Source: UBA2450 sp045226015 (GTDB taxonomy: Bacteria; Bacillota_I; Bacilli_A; RFN20; CAG-826). From it: a stretch of DNA of 64,000 bases. Location: assembly GCA_045226015.1 (NCBI GenBank), contig JBGVBY010000001.1, positions 88,456 through 152,455 on the forward strand. Direction: 5' to 3'. A program made the translations under genes and the position numbers. Below, piece after piece: positions 27,036-36,120 of this stretch; positions within the stretch are counted from its first letter, which is position 1; each line of letters opens with the position of its first letter. Under the pieces are notes generated by a model, which made no database searches, was not told the DNA's origin, and worked only from the letters and a program-made list of their open reading frames with translations.

Positions 27036-27710
27036 CTATTTTATAGAATAAACAATTGATACATTATCAGTCCTGTCAATATCCTCTGGCTCTATATCAA
27101 CAACGTAACAGTTTGATCCTTTTATAGATGAGCAATGATTACATACAAGAGCGTCATCAACATCATAATTCCTTGTGTGCAATTCAAAATCAACCCAACT
27201 ATAGTTGATATCAATGATTTCTCCTAATTCGACATGGGCAGACTTCGCAATGATCGAAGCCTTTTTCATCGCATCTTCAATCGCATTGCTTAAAAGTAAG
27301 TTCTTAGATGCTTCATTATTTTTAACTCCATATCTAAGATTGAATTCAACATTGATATTTAATTTACTAAGTTGATATAAAATCTTTCCAAGAACATTGT
27401 TATCAATATCGAATTGAAATCTTAATGATTGACTATACTTAAATCCATCAAGAATAGACTTATAATCTCCATGATCATCCTTAACTGAGTGATAATGTGT
27501 ATCGATATTGAAATATGTAGTTTTAAGTGACTCCCTATCAATACCAGCTTTTTCAATCGCATCCTTCACTATTTTCACATCATCAGCGGAACTTTTAAGC
27601 GCTAGTTCGTATGTAGGAAGAATGTTATCAAAACTTAAATTGATAATTGTGATATCTGGTTTAATAGATACTTTGCCTGTTCCAGTAACTCTAATAGTTC
27701 TCTCTTTCAT
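27036..27710 (-). CDS. SIMPL (DUF541) domain protein, cytoplasmic form
   Basis: 224 residues. It begins RTIRVTGTGKVSIKPDITIINLSF and continues with a KSLKTTYFNI-type strand, the usual start of SIMPL/DUF541 proteins (BP26, YggE). No signal peptide is present, unlike periplasmic YggE. SIMPL proteins are linked to oxidative stress in some bacteria and to ring-shaped oligomers in BP26. The C-terminal part shows CNHCSS. An AGGAGG site precedes the ATG. It may be a scaffold used by the AAA+ ATPase encoded just downstream; that is inference. Confidence 0.8.
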   Translation of the reverse strand: MKERTIRVTGTGKVSIKPDITIINLSFDNILPTYELALKSSADDVKIVKDAIEKAGIDRESLKTTYFNIDTHYHSVKDDHGDYKSILDGFKYSQSLRFQFDIDNNVLGKILYQLSKLNINVEFNLRYGVKNNEASKNLLLSNAIEDAMKKASIIAKSAHVELGEIIDINYSWVDFELHTRNYDVDDALVCNHCSSIKGSNCYVVDIEPEDIDRTDNVSIVYSIK

Positions 27711-27769
27711 TTAAAAATCCTCCATTTGTCTTTTGTGATTTTATTATGGAGGATTATTTCTTTATTATG

Positions 27770-27787
27770 GTCGCTACAGAAGCGACA
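27770..27787. repeat. 18-bp dyad element, copy 1
   Basis: GTCGCT-ACAG-AAGCGACA, a 6-bp inverted repeat (GTCGCT / AGCGAC). It lies just past the stop of the gene at 27793-28701 and differs from copy 2 (28735-28752) at 3 of 18 positions. It could serve as a weak terminator or as an operator. Confidence 0.45.
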
Positions 27788-27792
27788 TTTAA

Positions 27793-28701
27793 TTAGCCTC
27801 TATATCTCCAACCTAATAATTGGCATTGTCTAGCGTTTAATTCATCATTGATCAAATCAATATCATATATTCCTTTTCTTAAAAATTTGATAACTACTGT
27901 GTCAAAAACAATAGATTTACTAAGCATATACCCTGCTGAATTGATGAACTTAATCGCATTATCATAGCTAAGTTCTAAACCTATTGCTAAACAAATAACA
28001 GTGTCCTTCTTAGGAATAGAGTTTCTATTACAAAGTATCTTAGAAAAGAGTTTTCTTGTTATACCTGCATCAGTATATATTTGAACATTATTCTTTCCTG
28101 ACGCGATAATACAGTCCACTAGAATATCAGCAAATGGTTTATCCATATCTAAACCGGTTTTATCTTCTTTTTTCTTTGCTGGTTTAAAGGAAGTTTTACT
28201 TGTTTTTATTTCTTCTCTTGCATCTAGTTCTTTGTTTAATTCCTCTGTTGCTTTAAGAAGTAAATTGAATGGTTCATCAGAACCTGAAGGAGGCGGGCAA
28301 GGAGCGCTGCTTCTATTATCTTTTGCATATTTTTTAAGTCCAGCACATGTAATTCCATATTCTTCAATTAAATACCCATATCGATGTATGAACGATTCGT
28401 CGTCTACTAATAAACCAATTGACACATCGTTTTCACTCAGGTAGTCCGCTAAAAATTCAAATGTCTCATCAATCAATGGTCCATCAAAGTCAGGTAAAAG
28501 AATCTCCGCTACCTGTATGTTGTTGCGGAACATGTAGTCCACAACATGCATAATAGGGGTTTCAAACATCGAATCTGGAAGATCAAACAAATGATTTTCT
28601 TCTTTATTCTTTAAAAGGCAGACAGATAAACCATCAAAGTAAAAGATATTGTCGGCTTTTCTATCAAAAATGTTTTTAGTAACTGAAATGTAATAACTCA
28701 T
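27793..28701 (-). CDS. Two-domain protein with C-terminal XRE-like helical domain
   Basis: 302 residues. The N-terminal part (1-130) has alternating strands and helices (YFDGLSVCLLKN, then VAEILLPDFDGPLIDETFEFLADYL), unrecognised. A Pro/Ser and Lys-rich linker (about 140-190) leads to a C-terminal helical domain (about 200-302): YTDAGITRKLFSKI, then TVICLAIGLELSYDNAIKFINSAGYMLS, FDTVVIKFLRKGIYDIDLIN and LLGWR. This module is well known at the end of macro-domain and other signalling proteins of Bacillota, and has an HTH-like fold. It is flanked by two copies of an 18-bp dyad, perhaps its own binding sites. Confidence 0.7.
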   Translation of the reverse strand: MSYYISVTKNIFDRKADNIFYFDGLSVCLLKNKEENHLFDLPDSMFETPIMHVVDYMFRNNIQVAEILLPDFDGPLIDETFEFLADYLSENDVSIGLLVDDESFIHRYGYLIEEYGITCAGLKKYAKDNRSSAPCPPPSGSDEPFNLLLKATEELNKELDAREEIKTSKTSFKPAKKKEDKTGLDMDKPFADILVDCIIASGKNNVQIYTDAGITRKLFSKILCNRNSIPKKDTVICLAIGLELSYDNAIKFINSAGYMLSKSIVFDTVVIKFLRKGIYDIDLINDELNARQCQLLGWRYRG

Positions 28702-28734
28702 AACAATACAATACCATATCTAATTATATTTTGT

Positions 28735-28752
28735 GTCGTTTTAGAAGCGACA
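28735..28752. repeat. 18-bp dyad element, copy 2
   Basis: GTCGTT-TTAG-AAGCGACA, 15/18 identical to copy 1 and in the same orientation. It lies 34 bases upstream of the start of the gene at 27793-28701, in the promoter region, a good operator position. Confidence 0.45.
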
Positions 28753-28812
28753 AAACCCCATCATTTAAAATAATGTTTGCGATAAAAATGTATAAACATA
28801 CATTTGTCTAAA

Positions 28813-29262
28813 TTACTTTAAATATTCCCATCTATTCAAATATTTACATTCTTTGTCAAAGAATTTTCTCATAGAAATGTCATTATGTTTTTGTCCATTT
28901 TTTCCTAGCGTGTTGAGCCATGTTTGATGATTGTTCTTTATAAAGTCCGCAACAACTGCACTTGGAACAATATGATACTCTGGATTTTTACCTTCTTCTA
29001 TATTAACAAATATATAAAATATATTTTCACCAATCATGGAATTAGATTCGTTCTTCTTAGAAAGCGTCCACTCTTTTTTGCCAGAAGAGGTAGTTTTAAC
29101 TTGAATTGCATATTGTTTACTAGTGTCATTTCTATTAATTGCTAATATATCGAAGTTTTTTGTGTTAGACATAGGAACAGCTGCTGTAAAACCGTGTCTT
29201 TCAAGTTCTCCAGCAACAAAATACTCGCCTGAATTACCAATACTAATTAAATCCTTTTTCAT
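28813..29262 (-). CDS. DUF4365-like PD-(D/E)XK protein
   Basis: 149 residues. Residues 8-30, GNSGEYFVAGELERHGF, give the first helix of a restriction-endonuclease-like fold. NFDILAINRN (Asp about 43) and YAIQVKTTSSGKK (Gln-Val-Lys about 60-62) form the D...(E/Q)xK site; Gln replaces the usual Glu. The C-terminal helices carry WEYL. The size fits stand-alone DUF4365-like nucleases, which are frequent in defence islands. A GGAGA site precedes the start. The membrane NERD gene ends 40 bases upstream. Confidence 0.7.
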   Translation of the reverse strand: MKKDLISIGNSGEYFVAGELERHGFTAAVPMSNTKNFDILAINRNDTSKQYAIQVKTTSSGKKEWTLSKKNESNSMIGENIFYIFVNIEEGKNPEYHIVPSAVVADFIKNNHQTWLNTLGKNGQKHNDISMRKFFDKECKYLNRWEYLK

Positions 29263-29302
29263 AACCGTTTTCTCCTATATGTAAATATCCGCCCTTTCAT
29301 TA

Positions 29303-30040
29303 CTAATGATATTGGTGTACCTCTTCTATATGCTCTTTTCTAGTTTTAATTGGGTGATCTTTGTAATAAGCGATTTTATCAAACAACATTTTAACTTCAT
29401 CAGAATCTAATTCATCATTGCTTTCTTTTAATCTACTAGAAATAAAAGCAGGAAGTTGGTTAGTAACGATTGCTCTGTCACATTCAACATTTGAAATATC
29501 ACCGTCATCAAAAACAACACATGAATATATACGTACGTCATTATTTCTAAGAAAACGATGCAGTACTCTTACTTGTGTCTCGTTTTGTTTGATTGGGCTA
29601 TAAAACCAATATACTTTTTCATCATTAGCGCCTAAATAATGAACCCACTGTTCATCAAATTCGCCACCATATATTGTTCCAGCTATTGATTTTGTTTCAA
29701 TAACGAAAATACCTTTTCTAGTTAGGAAAATATGATCATATTCCTGAGTTCTTTGTTTTCCATCTTTATCTCGACCACTAGGCAAAATAACATTATTAAC
29801 AAGATAGGCATCATCAATTTTTGAGATTATCTTACGTAGAATCCCCGCCACTCTTCTCTCAGCGTTTTGACCTTTATACTCGTTATATGAAATCTGATCG
29901 TTTTCGCTATACAAGTAGTGTTCATAATCATCATAATCATTTAGATTGTTTCTCCTTATAATTGAAACAACAATTCCAACAATAACGGCAAACAAAAACA
30001 GACCAATAATTACATAAAATACAATCATTCCTGGTTCCAT
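29303..30040 (-). CDS. Membrane-anchored NERD-domain protein
   Basis: 245 residues. One N-terminal membrane helix (about 5-28) followed by basic residues, then an acidic Tyr/Asp patch and a NERD domain (about 60-200): GQNAERRVAGIL, then QEYDHIFLTRKGIFVIETKSIAG, then the YSPIKQNETQVRVLHRF block. The Asp and ExK of the nuclease-like core are present. It is the second NERD protein of the window; the other (14645) is soluble with a zinc finger. Membrane placement could let it meet incoming DNA. The start codon has no clear ribosome site. Confidence 0.8.
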   Translation of the reverse strand: MEPGMIVFYVIIGLFLFAVIVGIVVSIIRRNNLNDYDDYEHYLYSENDQISYNEYKGQNAERRVAGILRKIISKIDDAYLVNNVILPSGRDKDGKQRTQEYDHIFLTRKGIFVIETKSIAGTIYGGEFDEQWVHYLGANDEKVYWFYSPIKQNETQVRVLHRFLRNNDVRIYSCVVFDDGDISNVECDRAIVTNQLPAFISSRLKESNDELDSDEVKMLFDKIAYYKDHPIKTRKEHIEEVHQYH

Positions 30041-30102
30041 ACAGTATATGCTAGACTTAACTAGTCTCGAGTCATATGTCTATTTGAAGAGTTTATAAGG
30101 TT

Positions 30103-31800
30103 TTACCCAATTAACACGTAATGTAGAGTGGTATTTCCAGAATATGAAATACGGAAGAGTATGTCTCCACTATAACCTTCTGGGATAGATGTAACTTCTT
30201 CATCGTTGATTCTAAAGATAACAGAAACACCAGATTTATCTAATTCCTCTAAGGAGGAGATATTATCTTCAGTTAATAAATGTTCAGAACTATAATCTTT
30301 GAATTCTAATTTGAAGTCTTCTTTAACAATCTCACTAGTGTTCACTACGTACCATGTGTCTGCTGAACCAACAAAATTACGTAAATATAAACCATCTTTG
30401 TTGTTAATGCAGTCATATTCTTTAATAGGTATTGGATAAGAGTATCCTTCACCTGTTTGCTGATAATATTTTCTTGCTTCGTGATAATAGTGGTGTTCTT
30501 TTCCACTACTGAATGATACGGAATAAGTATCATAAGCTTCATCGTCTAACGTAACAGACTTGATTTTGTAATTATTATTAATATTAGTTAAAGGAAGTTT
30601 AACTGATTCATTAAAGGCAACAGTTCGTAAACTATGATACTCATATAAATATTCATCGTAATAAAGCGCCATATAGAGTTCTGGTGGTAGATATCCTCCA
30701 GGAAGCGCGATAGTCTCATACTTTGTATCGATGATAAGCGCGGTATAACCTTCTAACACTTCATATTTAACATAAATGTTTGTTTGATATTCATCACTAA
30801 GGATAGAAGTAACTTCTTGAGTAAATTCTTCATCTAAATAGAAACCTTTAACTTCAATCTTATAATTATTTTCAAGATAGGTTTTAGCTCCTTCAAACGT
30901 AGCGGTACTACCAGGAAGAAAATATTCACTATATAAAGCCGCACCAGAAGCAATATATGTAATGTTGTCATATATAGGATTGATTAACGGTAGTTCTTTT
31001 GATGTTAATTCTTCAACATTATCGTTATATCCTTCTTCATCAAAGGCAAGAGTGAATTCATATAAACGGTTGTATTCAATTCCCATAGACTTACCATCTT
31101 CAAAAGTGAAAACTGACATACGAGAATCAATAGAATACAAATAATCTTTATCGTATATGACTTTTATTGAGTTCTTATAAGAGGCATCTTTACTTTCGGT
31201 CTCCGCAGTTCTAGAAGAACTTAATGAGAATTGATATTTATTACCTAGAAACGCAAAACCATAAGTAAATGTAAGAGGATTAACTTTTACATCTCCTCCA
31301 CCTTCTATTAAAGTGTCGTGTGTATAAGCATATGAATAAAATTCTTCGAGTTCCTTAAGTAAAGTAGGAGAATCCGCTAGTAAGAGATATTGAAGTAATT
31401 CGCCTATATCAATCATATATGGGGCACTATTAGAACGAGTGGAATATGTCTTCTTTTGCATATATGAACTTGAATCACTTTCAAAATATTCCATACCAAC
31501 TTTAGAGTTCTCTTCTGGAACAAAGACAGATTTACCATTAGAAGGACCACTATTTCTATAATAACGATGGGTTTCCTTATCGTATGAACTGATGGTTCTA
31601 TATGTAGCTTCCTGGCCAGCTTCCGCTCCACTCATACGAAGATCAATGGTTAAAGGTCCATCATATTTTTGGATGTTATCCACCATTGATTGAAGTGGAG
31701 TTAAGTAATCTATTACTGGAGTAGCGGTATCTTCACTTCCACAAGAAGAAAGAAATAAACCAACTATAATTGGAAAAGCAAAAAGTGATTTCTTATTCAT
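30103..31800 (-). CDS. Uncharacterised lipoprotein
   Basis: 565 residues from ATG 31800, which sits 8 bases after AAGGAG; the ATG two codons earlier is too close to that site. Lipobox LSSC (Cys 20). The mature protein resembles in style the lipoproteins at 3982 and 9925: Tyr/Ser-rich, beta-rich, with repeated short motifs such as GKSMGIEYNRLYEFTLAFDEEGYND. No catalytic signature. It stands at the upstream end of the island on the minus strand, with no terminator seen before the NERD gene. Confidence 0.7.
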   Translation of the reverse strand: MNKKSLFAFPIIVGLFLSSCGSEDTATPVIDYLTPLQSMVDNIQKYDGPLTIDLRMSGAEAGQEATYRTISSYDKETHRYYRNSGPSNGKSVFVPEENSKVGMEYFESDSSSYMQKKTYSTRSNSAPYMIDIGELLQYLLLADSPTLLKELEEFYSYAYTHDTLIEGGGDVKVNPLTFTYGFAFLGNKYQFSLSSSRTAETESKDASYKNSIKVIYDKDYLYSIDSRMSVFTFEDGKSMGIEYNRLYEFTLAFDEEGYNDNVEELTSKELPLINPIYDNITYIASGAALYSEYFLPGSTATFEGAKTYLENNYKIEVKGFYLDEEFTQEVTSILSDEYQTNIYVKYEVLEGYTALIIDTKYETIALPGGYLPPELYMALYYDEYLYEYHSLRTVAFNESVKLPLTNINNNYKIKSVTLDDEAYDTYSVSFSSGKEHHYYHEARKYYQQTGEGYSYPIPIKEYDCINNKDGLYLRNFVGSADTWYVVNTSEIVKEDFKLEFKDYSSEHLLTEDNISSLEELDKSGVSVIFRINDEEVTSIPEGYSGDILFRISYSGNTTLHYVLIG

Positions 31801-31880
31801 AACCATATCTCCTTTTAGTCTCTATATTCATTATGAAATAAATATAATCCAAATGAAAACAATATTTATTATCATTAATA

Positions 31881-31896
31881 TGTATGATAACATACA
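31881..31896. promoter_or_regulatory. Inverted repeat overlapping the -10 box of the NTase gene
   Basis: TGTATG-ATAA-CATACA, with a TATGAT -10 box (31883-31888) inside the dyad, 12 bases upstream of the start at 31908. An autoregulatory operator for the protein's N-terminal DNA-binding-like segment is plausible. Confidence 0.4.
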
Positions 31897-31907
31897 GCTG
31901 AGGATGA

Positions 31908-32369
31908 ATGATTATGGATGAAAATCGTGCTAATTACATTAAAAAATTTAACAAGGACAACTACAAAATGTATCCTTTCAGAATCAAAAAAAGCGACACT
32001 ATGTTAATCAACAAACTAGATAATGTTTCTAATAGAAATGGTTATATAACTAGCTTAATTCTTGAAGATATTAATCCAGGTATTTTAACAATCAAAGAAA
32101 TCAAAGAAAGAATCAAACCAGTCATGGAAAAGCATGGTATTAAAAATGTTTATCTATTTGGTAGTTACGCTAGAGGGGAAGCAAATAGAAATAGTGATGT
32201 AGATATCTATTGCGACAGTGGAGATATCAATTCATTGTGGAAACATTCCGCATTCAAAGAAGAACTTATCGAAGCGCTTGGAAAAGATGTTGATGTTATT
32301 ACTATTGGCTCAGAGATGGATGAACATTTTAGACAGCAATTAGAAAAGGACATGATAAAAATATTTTAA
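31908..32369 (+). CDS. MntA-like minimal nucleotidyltransferase with N-terminal RHH-like segment
   Basis: 153 residues. The NTase motif GSX10DXD is exact: GSYARGEANRNSDVD, with YLFGSY before it. A third acidic residue, VDVIT, follows. The size fits MntA-type enzymes, which AMPylate or otherwise modify HEPN toxins in type VII toxin-antitoxin pairs. The N-terminal 45 residues (YPFRIKKSDTMLINKLDNVSNRNGYITSLILEDI) resemble a ribbon-helix-helix unit, unusual for MntA. No HEPN gene follows. A GAGG site lies 4-5 bases before the first ATG; ATG 31914 is an alternative start. Confidence 0.75.
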   Translation: MIMDENRANYIKKFNKDNYKMYPFRIKKSDTMLINKLDNVSNRNGYITSLILEDINPGILTIKEIKERIKPVMEKHGIKNVYLFGSYARGEANRNSDVDIYCDSGDINSLWKHSAFKEELIEALGKDVDVITIGSEMDEHFRQQLEKDMIKIF

Positions 32370-32417
32370 ATCTGCCATATCATTCCGTTATCGGAACAAT
32401 ACTGAAATATTGTGCAA

Positions 32418-32449
32418 AATAAAAACGCCCATACAAAAGTACAGGCGTT
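32418..32449 (-). terminator. Terminator of the MscS gene
   Basis: Hairpin arms AACGCC / GGCGTT around a 14-base loop. On the minus strand it is followed by TTTTTATTTTG. It lies 19 bases past the MscS stop. Confidence 0.6.
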
Positions 32450-32467
32450 CAGAGAATATTTTAAAGA

Positions 32468-33493
32468 CTATTTTTTGTCGTCAATATCTTTGGAAAGTTC
32501 TTTTTGTTCTTCCACAAAAACATCTGCTTTATGTTGAGTGGATTTAGTGATTTTAGAGTTATCACTACTCTCATCATAAGAAACAGTAACTTGTGGGAAT
32601 GGAATATTGACATTGTTATCATCAAAGACAATCTTGATTTCACGATTTAAATCACGTTGTACTTGATAGATATCTGGTTCTTTACATTTAGCGACAAAGA
32701 GAAGGACAACCGCACTATCGGCGAGTTCAGATACACCTTTATAGAATGGTCCTTCTACGATAGTAGGAATCTTTTCTTTGATCTTATTTAAATTGTTAGC
32801 GATGATTTCTTCTACCTTTTCAATACGATCTCCATAAGAGATACCAACGTAACATTTAGCAACTGAAAGTTCTTGAGTTTGGTTAACAATAGAACGAATA
32901 TCACTATTATTGATGATCTTGATGTTTCCACCTGCATCCATGAGTTTAGTGGTTCTAATACCAATTTCTTTAACTTCACCTCTCCAACCATCAATGATGA
33001 CGATATCACCAACTTGGAAATCACCTTCAAAGACGATGAAGATACCCGCTAAAATGTCAGCAACAAGAGCTTGTGAACCAAGGCCTATGATAAGAGCCAT
33101 GATACCAGCGCTTGCTCCCATAATGGTTGCGCTAGCGCCCCATACAGACATGATGACGAATACACATGCAATTGCAATTGCCCATTTCACAAAGCTAAGA
33201 GCTAACTTTGAAATCGTGGCCGCTCTTTTAGAACGGAATGTAATCTTCGCTAATAACTTCACGATGAAGAATACAGCGATTGCAATCGCGATGATTTGTC
33301 CGGTTCTCACTATTGCACGGATTCCAGTGTTCCAGAAGTAGATCGCCACTTCGTTAGTGCTTCTTACTTCGTTGAACATTGAATTTGGGCCAAAGATGTC
33401 TTCTGAATAACAGAAGGAAACAATAACTCCTGCTAATAGAATTGCATAAAGTGACCAGCCAATAATTGTTCTTGCTAAACTTTTCTTTTCCAT
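32468..33493 (-). CDS. Small-conductance mechanosensitive channel, MscS family
   Basis: 341 residues. Membrane helices at about 8-28, 60-80, 92-115 and 120-145. The pore helix has the typical Gly/Ala pattern (MGASAGIMALIIGLGSQALVADILAGIFI). After it come the beta domain (FQVGDIVIIDGWRGEVKEIGIRTTKL) and the MscS motif IINNSDIRSIVNQT. The C-terminal domain ends with a charged tail (about 300-341). It opens on osmotic downshift to release solutes. An AGGAGG site precedes the start. Confidence 0.93.
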   Translation of the reverse strand: MEKKSLARTIIGWSLYAILLAGVIVSFCYSEDIFGPNSMFNEVRSTNEVAIYFWNTGIRAIVRTGQIIAIAIAVFFIVKLLAKITFRSKRAATISKLALSFVKWAIAIACVFVIMSVWGASATIMGASAGIMALIIGLGSQALVADILAGIFIVFEGDFQVGDIVIIDGWRGEVKEIGIRTTKLMDAGGNIKIINNSDIRSIVNQTQELSVAKCYVGISYGDRIEKVEEIIANNLNKIKEKIPTIVEGPFYKGVSELADSAVVLLFVAKCKEPDIYQVQRDLNREIKIVFDDNNVNIPFPQVTVSYDESSDNSKITKSTQHKADVFVEEQKELSKDIDDKK

Positions 33494-33519
33494 AAAAATA
33501 GCCTCCTAAATGAAAATTT

Positions 33520-36120
33520 TTATCTAACAGTAAATACTGTATTAGAACATAAGGTAATCGTTGGAGATGAATCAATAGATCCACCATCCATGACGTCATA
33601 TTGTAACACTATGGTTACTTTATTATTTTTGAAATATTCAAGTACCCCTTCTATATCATTCATAACTCGTATTTCGTGAGATGATAAACCACTAGTGATA
33701 CTAGATACATCAAAATAGAATGTGTATTCATCATTAATAAGAATTCTTGGATTTGCTAAAGATCCGCTAATTCCATCTTGTTTGATGGTGGCGAGATAGA
33801 AATATGGATCGCTCGCAGAGATTTCATATTTAGTAAGCATCGCTTCATCTATATCTGGCATCACAGATGTAGTGCCTTGATAAATATATGGGACTGCCTC
33901 ATCTTGAATGAGATAGCCTTCTTTACTACTATTAACTGAATATTTAACTTGACCCGCACTTAATGCTTCTAGATTTAAATTAGAGATATCTACGACTTGT
34001 GTTCCATTATGAGCGGCTAACGCACATTCAGTTACTTGTACACCAGCTTGGCTAGAATAATCACTAAGTTCTAAAGTGAGATTTCCATATGTATCATTAG
34101 TGTCCGCGAATGACATTGAGATAGTTGTGTAAACTTTAGATGTACCTGTACCACTGATTTCATAATAGTACGTTCCAAACTCAAAATTAGATAAGTGACT
34201 AAGGAGATTATTAAAATCAACTAGACCTCTATCGACTACCACTTTACGGTTAAGCTTATCGACAGTCATGAATTTGTAACGATAAGTACCTGTTAAATCA
34301 AGACTACTATAGTCTAAGTTAGAGATTGTTTGAGCTCCTCCACTAACTTGAGGTAAATCACCAATAACATTAATCGTGTTTCCTCCGTCATATGGAGTGA
34401 ATTCAAATTCAACGTGGTCGTAATATCCTCCGTCAAATGTATCTTCATATTCACATGACCAGAATGCGATGAGTTCAGGGCTAGAAGACATCACTCTATC
34501 AAAGACAAAGTTACTTACACTTGCTGTTCTTCCAGTATGATCTGGGTCACTATCAACAAATGTAACAGTGCCACTACTAGCGACGACCGTTTCCCCAGTG
34601 TAGTAATCAGAATATAAGAATTCATATTCAAATTCCTCACCACTACAAAGGTTGAGATAACCAGGAATATTTTCAACATTCACTGTTTGAGATTCTCTTG
34701 CGTAGAGATTAACACTGATGTTACGTCCTTCTGAACGATATTCTGGATTTGGGTTATAAATCTTAAACGCCATTAAACCAATATGTGAAGCTGGATCAGA
34801 ATAGTCCATCTCAACAGTGATATCAAAGGTGTCTAGAGTGAAATCAATTTCGTTAGAAATTGTAATTGAGTTAAATCTAATCGTGTCATCAATCTTAAAT
34901 GAAGCTTTATATGTACGGTCGCCATCTAGATATGACACAATTCTTGTCCATGGATCATAATCAACTGTTCTACCAGGGATTCTCCATCCTTTGAAGAGAT
35001 ATCCTTCAGGAGTGGTGAATGGGTTTTCAGGTAAATAGTATGATTTACCTTCTCTTACTCTTTCAGTAATTGGTTCATCAGTGGACAAACCTGGATCAAG
35101 AGTAATCGTATAGAAGGTAGGAACTGCAGAAGTATTAAAGACAATCTTATTTTGTAATGAATATCTTTCTTCTTCTTCATATAAGTAGAAGAGAGAATAT
35201 GTAAATCCATTTGGATCATTGAAATCAAAGATGAAATCATCACCTTCATAATTAAGTTGAACGGTTTGTTGATCATCAGTCGCGGCAAGTTCATAGACTT
35301 TTTGATGTTCTTCACTATCAAGGATTTCAAGCATAAAGTTATCAAAGTTTCTATCTTGATAGTTATATGTTAAAAGAACTTCAAATGTGCCTTCTTCTAA
35401 ATCTGGAATGACATCAATTGTCGCAGTTGCTTCATTAGCGGCAATTGTGGTAACTGCTTCAGAATATATAACATAGTTATTCTTAGTTACATTGGTAACA
35501 GTGAAATCATATGTGGTTGTTTCTGATAAACCTGTAACATAGTTCGCGTTTGTTCCATCTTGAAGGGATTGTTTTGTCACTTCTTCTCCGTTAAAAGAAA
35601 CAGAAACGACATATTCATCTCCATCAAGTCCATTTAACTCAAATCTATATCCGATTTTGTTATGGAAGGCGGCAATGTTCATGTTAACGACTTCTCCATA
35701 GTTAACTTCAGGAGAAGGGGCTGGTTCTTCTTTATGGCCTGTGAGGTCTAATCCTACGAGCGCACCTATACAAGAAACTGTGACAACCGCGGATGCGGCA
35801 GCGATAGCAACTCCACCAATAGCGCTTGTTCCACTTGATGCAGTAGATGTAGAGGAACTAGAAGGATGGTTATTACTATGAGAAGATTGTTGTTCTTTAG
35901 TAGACTCTTCGTTCTCTTTTTTATCTCTACGTTTTTCCTCGTCTTCTTTCTTTTCGGTATTAGTGGTTGGATTATCGTTTACTTCATCACGAATCTTAAT
36001 CTTATTATCAGCGTATGATTCACTATCATAATGAGGGGTACTACCAAATTCAAAAGAAGAATCTATATTCCCTTCATTATTAATTTTCTCTTTATTATAT
36101 TCAGAGTCGTAAATTTTCAT
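33520..36120 (-). CDS. Large membrane-anchored surface protein with Fn3-like modules
   Basis: 866 residues. About 95 polar, Lys/Glu/Ser-rich residues face the cytoplasm, then a single membrane helix (about 98-125, GGVAIAAASAVVTVSCIGALVGL), so a type II anchor. The outer part holds repeats of about 90-110 residues with fibronectin-III-like strands (GLDGDEYVVSVSFNGEEV, then TYDFTVTNVTKNNYVIYSE). One Listeria-Bacteroides (InlB B) repeat, EGKSYYLPENPFTTPEGYLFKGWR, lies near 360. No catalytic part. A TAAAAT -10 box ends 7 bases before the ATG, so a leaderless transcript is predicted. Confidence 0.8.
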   Translation of the reverse strand: MKIYDSEYNKEKINNEGNIDSSFEFGSTPHYDSESYADNKIKIRDEVNDNPTTNTEKKEDEEKRRDKKENEESTKEQQSSHSNNHPSSSSTSTASSGTSAIGGVAIAAASAVVTVSCIGALVGLDLTGHKEEPAPSPEVNYGEVVNMNIAAFHNKIGYRFELNGLDGDEYVVSVSFNGEEVTKQSLQDGTNANYVTGLSETTTYDFTVTNVTKNNYVIYSEAVTTIAANEATATIDVIPDLEEGTFEVLLTYNYQDRNFDNFMLEILDSEEHQKVYELAATDDQQTVQLNYEGDDFIFDFNDPNGFTYSLFYLYEEEERYSLQNKIVFNTSAVPTFYTITLDPGLSTDEPITERVREGKSYYLPENPFTTPEGYLFKGWRIPGRTVDYDPWTRIVSYLDGDRTYKASFKIDDTIRFNSITISNEIDFTLDTFDITVEMDYSDPASHIGLMAFKIYNPNPEYRSEGRNISVNLYARESQTVNVENIPGYLNLCSGEEFEYEFLYSDYYTGETVVASSGTVTFVDSDPDHTGRTASVSNFVFDRVMSSSPELIAFWSCEYEDTFDGGYYDHVEFEFTPYDGGNTINVIGDLPQVSGGAQTISNLDYSSLDLTGTYRYKFMTVDKLNRKVVVDRGLVDFNNLLSHLSNFEFGTYYYEISGTGTSKVYTTISMSFADTNDTYGNLTLELSDYSSQAGVQVTECALAAHNGTQVVDISNLNLEALSAGQVKYSVNSSKEGYLIQDEAVPYIYQGTTSVMPDIDEAMLTKYEISASDPYFYLATIKQDGISGSLANPRILINDEYTFYFDVSSITSGLSSHEIRVMNDIEGVLEYFKNNKVTIVLQYDVMDGGSIDSSPTITLCSNTVFTVR

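Noticed and set aside
27770..28752. Insertion sequence ends flanking a transposase
   Set aside because: The flanked gene is not transposase-like, the repeats are in direct (not inverted) orientation, and there is no target duplication.
12000..30000. Possible prophage or integrative element
   Set aside because: No integrase, terminase, capsid, relaxase, transposase or tRNA-flanked direct repeat was found; the island is called accessory on gene content only.
30041..30102. AGACT-TAACT-AGTCT dyad between the NERD and lipoprotein genes
   Set aside because: It is short, has no T run and sits in AT-rich DNA, so neither terminator nor operator can be argued.
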